From: Leptotrichia sp. oral taxon 218
GTDB taxonomy: Bacteria; Fusobacteriota; Fusobacteriia; Fusobacteriales; Leptotrichiaceae
DNA length: 64,000 bases
Direction of reading: 5' to 3'
Assembly: GCF_018128225.1 (NCBI RefSeq)
Contig: NZ_CP072377.1
Coordinates: 744,001 to 808,000 of the forward strand
Shown in pieces: positions 64,000-64,000 of the stretch; the first letter of the stretch is position 1; each line of letters begins with the position of its first letter. A program made the translations under genes and the position numbers. The notes beneath the pieces were generated by a model. That model made no database searches. It worked only from the letters and a program-made list of their open reading frames with translations, and had not been told where the DNA came from.

Positions 64000-64000
64000 C

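Overview
The window is a very AT-rich stretch of bacterial chromosome, with heavy use of AAA and AGA codons. It most likely comes from the Fusobacteriota, and within that phylum from a Leptotrichia-like organism. Three features point there: a small FadA-type adhesin followed by OmpA-domain proteins, a GH4 6-phospho-alpha-glucosidase close to Fusobacterium MalH, and the many coiled-coil exported proteins. The genus is inference; no rRNA or tRNA gene is visible.

Layout. 1-2844 (minus strand): the truncated 5' part of oligoendopeptidase F, a broken small membrane protein and a YlmH-like RNA-binding protein. 3080-10413: a complete tryptophan operon with a 14-codon leader peptide (three consecutive Trp codons) and attenuator hairpins, then trpE, a fused trpGD, an unknown membrane protein, trpC, trpF, trpB and trpA. 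10474-11840: a TnpB-only IS200/IS605-type element with a frameshifted tnpB. 11957-29659: mostly housekeeping genes, including two EEP/GT2-type genes, yqeH, a WalJ-like hydrolase, ychF, mscS, dtd, an NlpC/P60 lipoprotein, xseA (frameshifted at an A7 run), dCMP deaminase, ung, a Cys/Met PLP enzyme, a thermonuclease, obgE, miaA and a PTS IIA protein. 29759-31991: a surface-protein operon (FadA-like adhesin, two exported proteins, a small lipoprotein and an OmpA-domain protein). 32147-41522: an alpha-glucoside block with malQ, an EEP protein, a PTS EIICB (two frameshifts), a DJ-1 protein, a GntR regulator, a GH4 phospho-glucosidase and a GH13 glucosidase. 41523-43713: a small accessory island with a G11 tract against a -10 box, an unknown coiled-coil/glycine-hairpin protein, an inverted-repeat remnant and a relBE-like toxin-antitoxin pair. 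43835-56882: three amino-acid/methionine ABC transporters, with an OmpA-domain protein, an AI-2E-family exporter, a HAD hydrolase, a DUF3829-like lipoprotein and class I aldolase between the first and second. 57061-64000: an M13 peptidase, then rimP-nusA-ylxR/L7Ae-infB, with infB running off the end and carrying a large Asn/Arg-rich repeat.

How the genes work together. The trp genes form one biosynthetic unit apparently controlled by translation-coupled attenuation. The sugar block would import alpha-glucosides as 6-phosphates (PTS), cleave them (GH4) and process free maltodextrins (MalQ, GH13). A 16-bp motif centred on CCG lies against the -35 boxes of three promoters there, which suggests one shared regulator.

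Two things deserve most attention. The first is the G11 run next to TATAAT ahead of the glycine-hairpin protein, which looks like a phase-variable promoter for a membrane-active protein. The second is a series of six single-base indels that break otherwise intact genes. Five fall in homopolymers, so they are either real switching/decay or homopolymer sequencing error.
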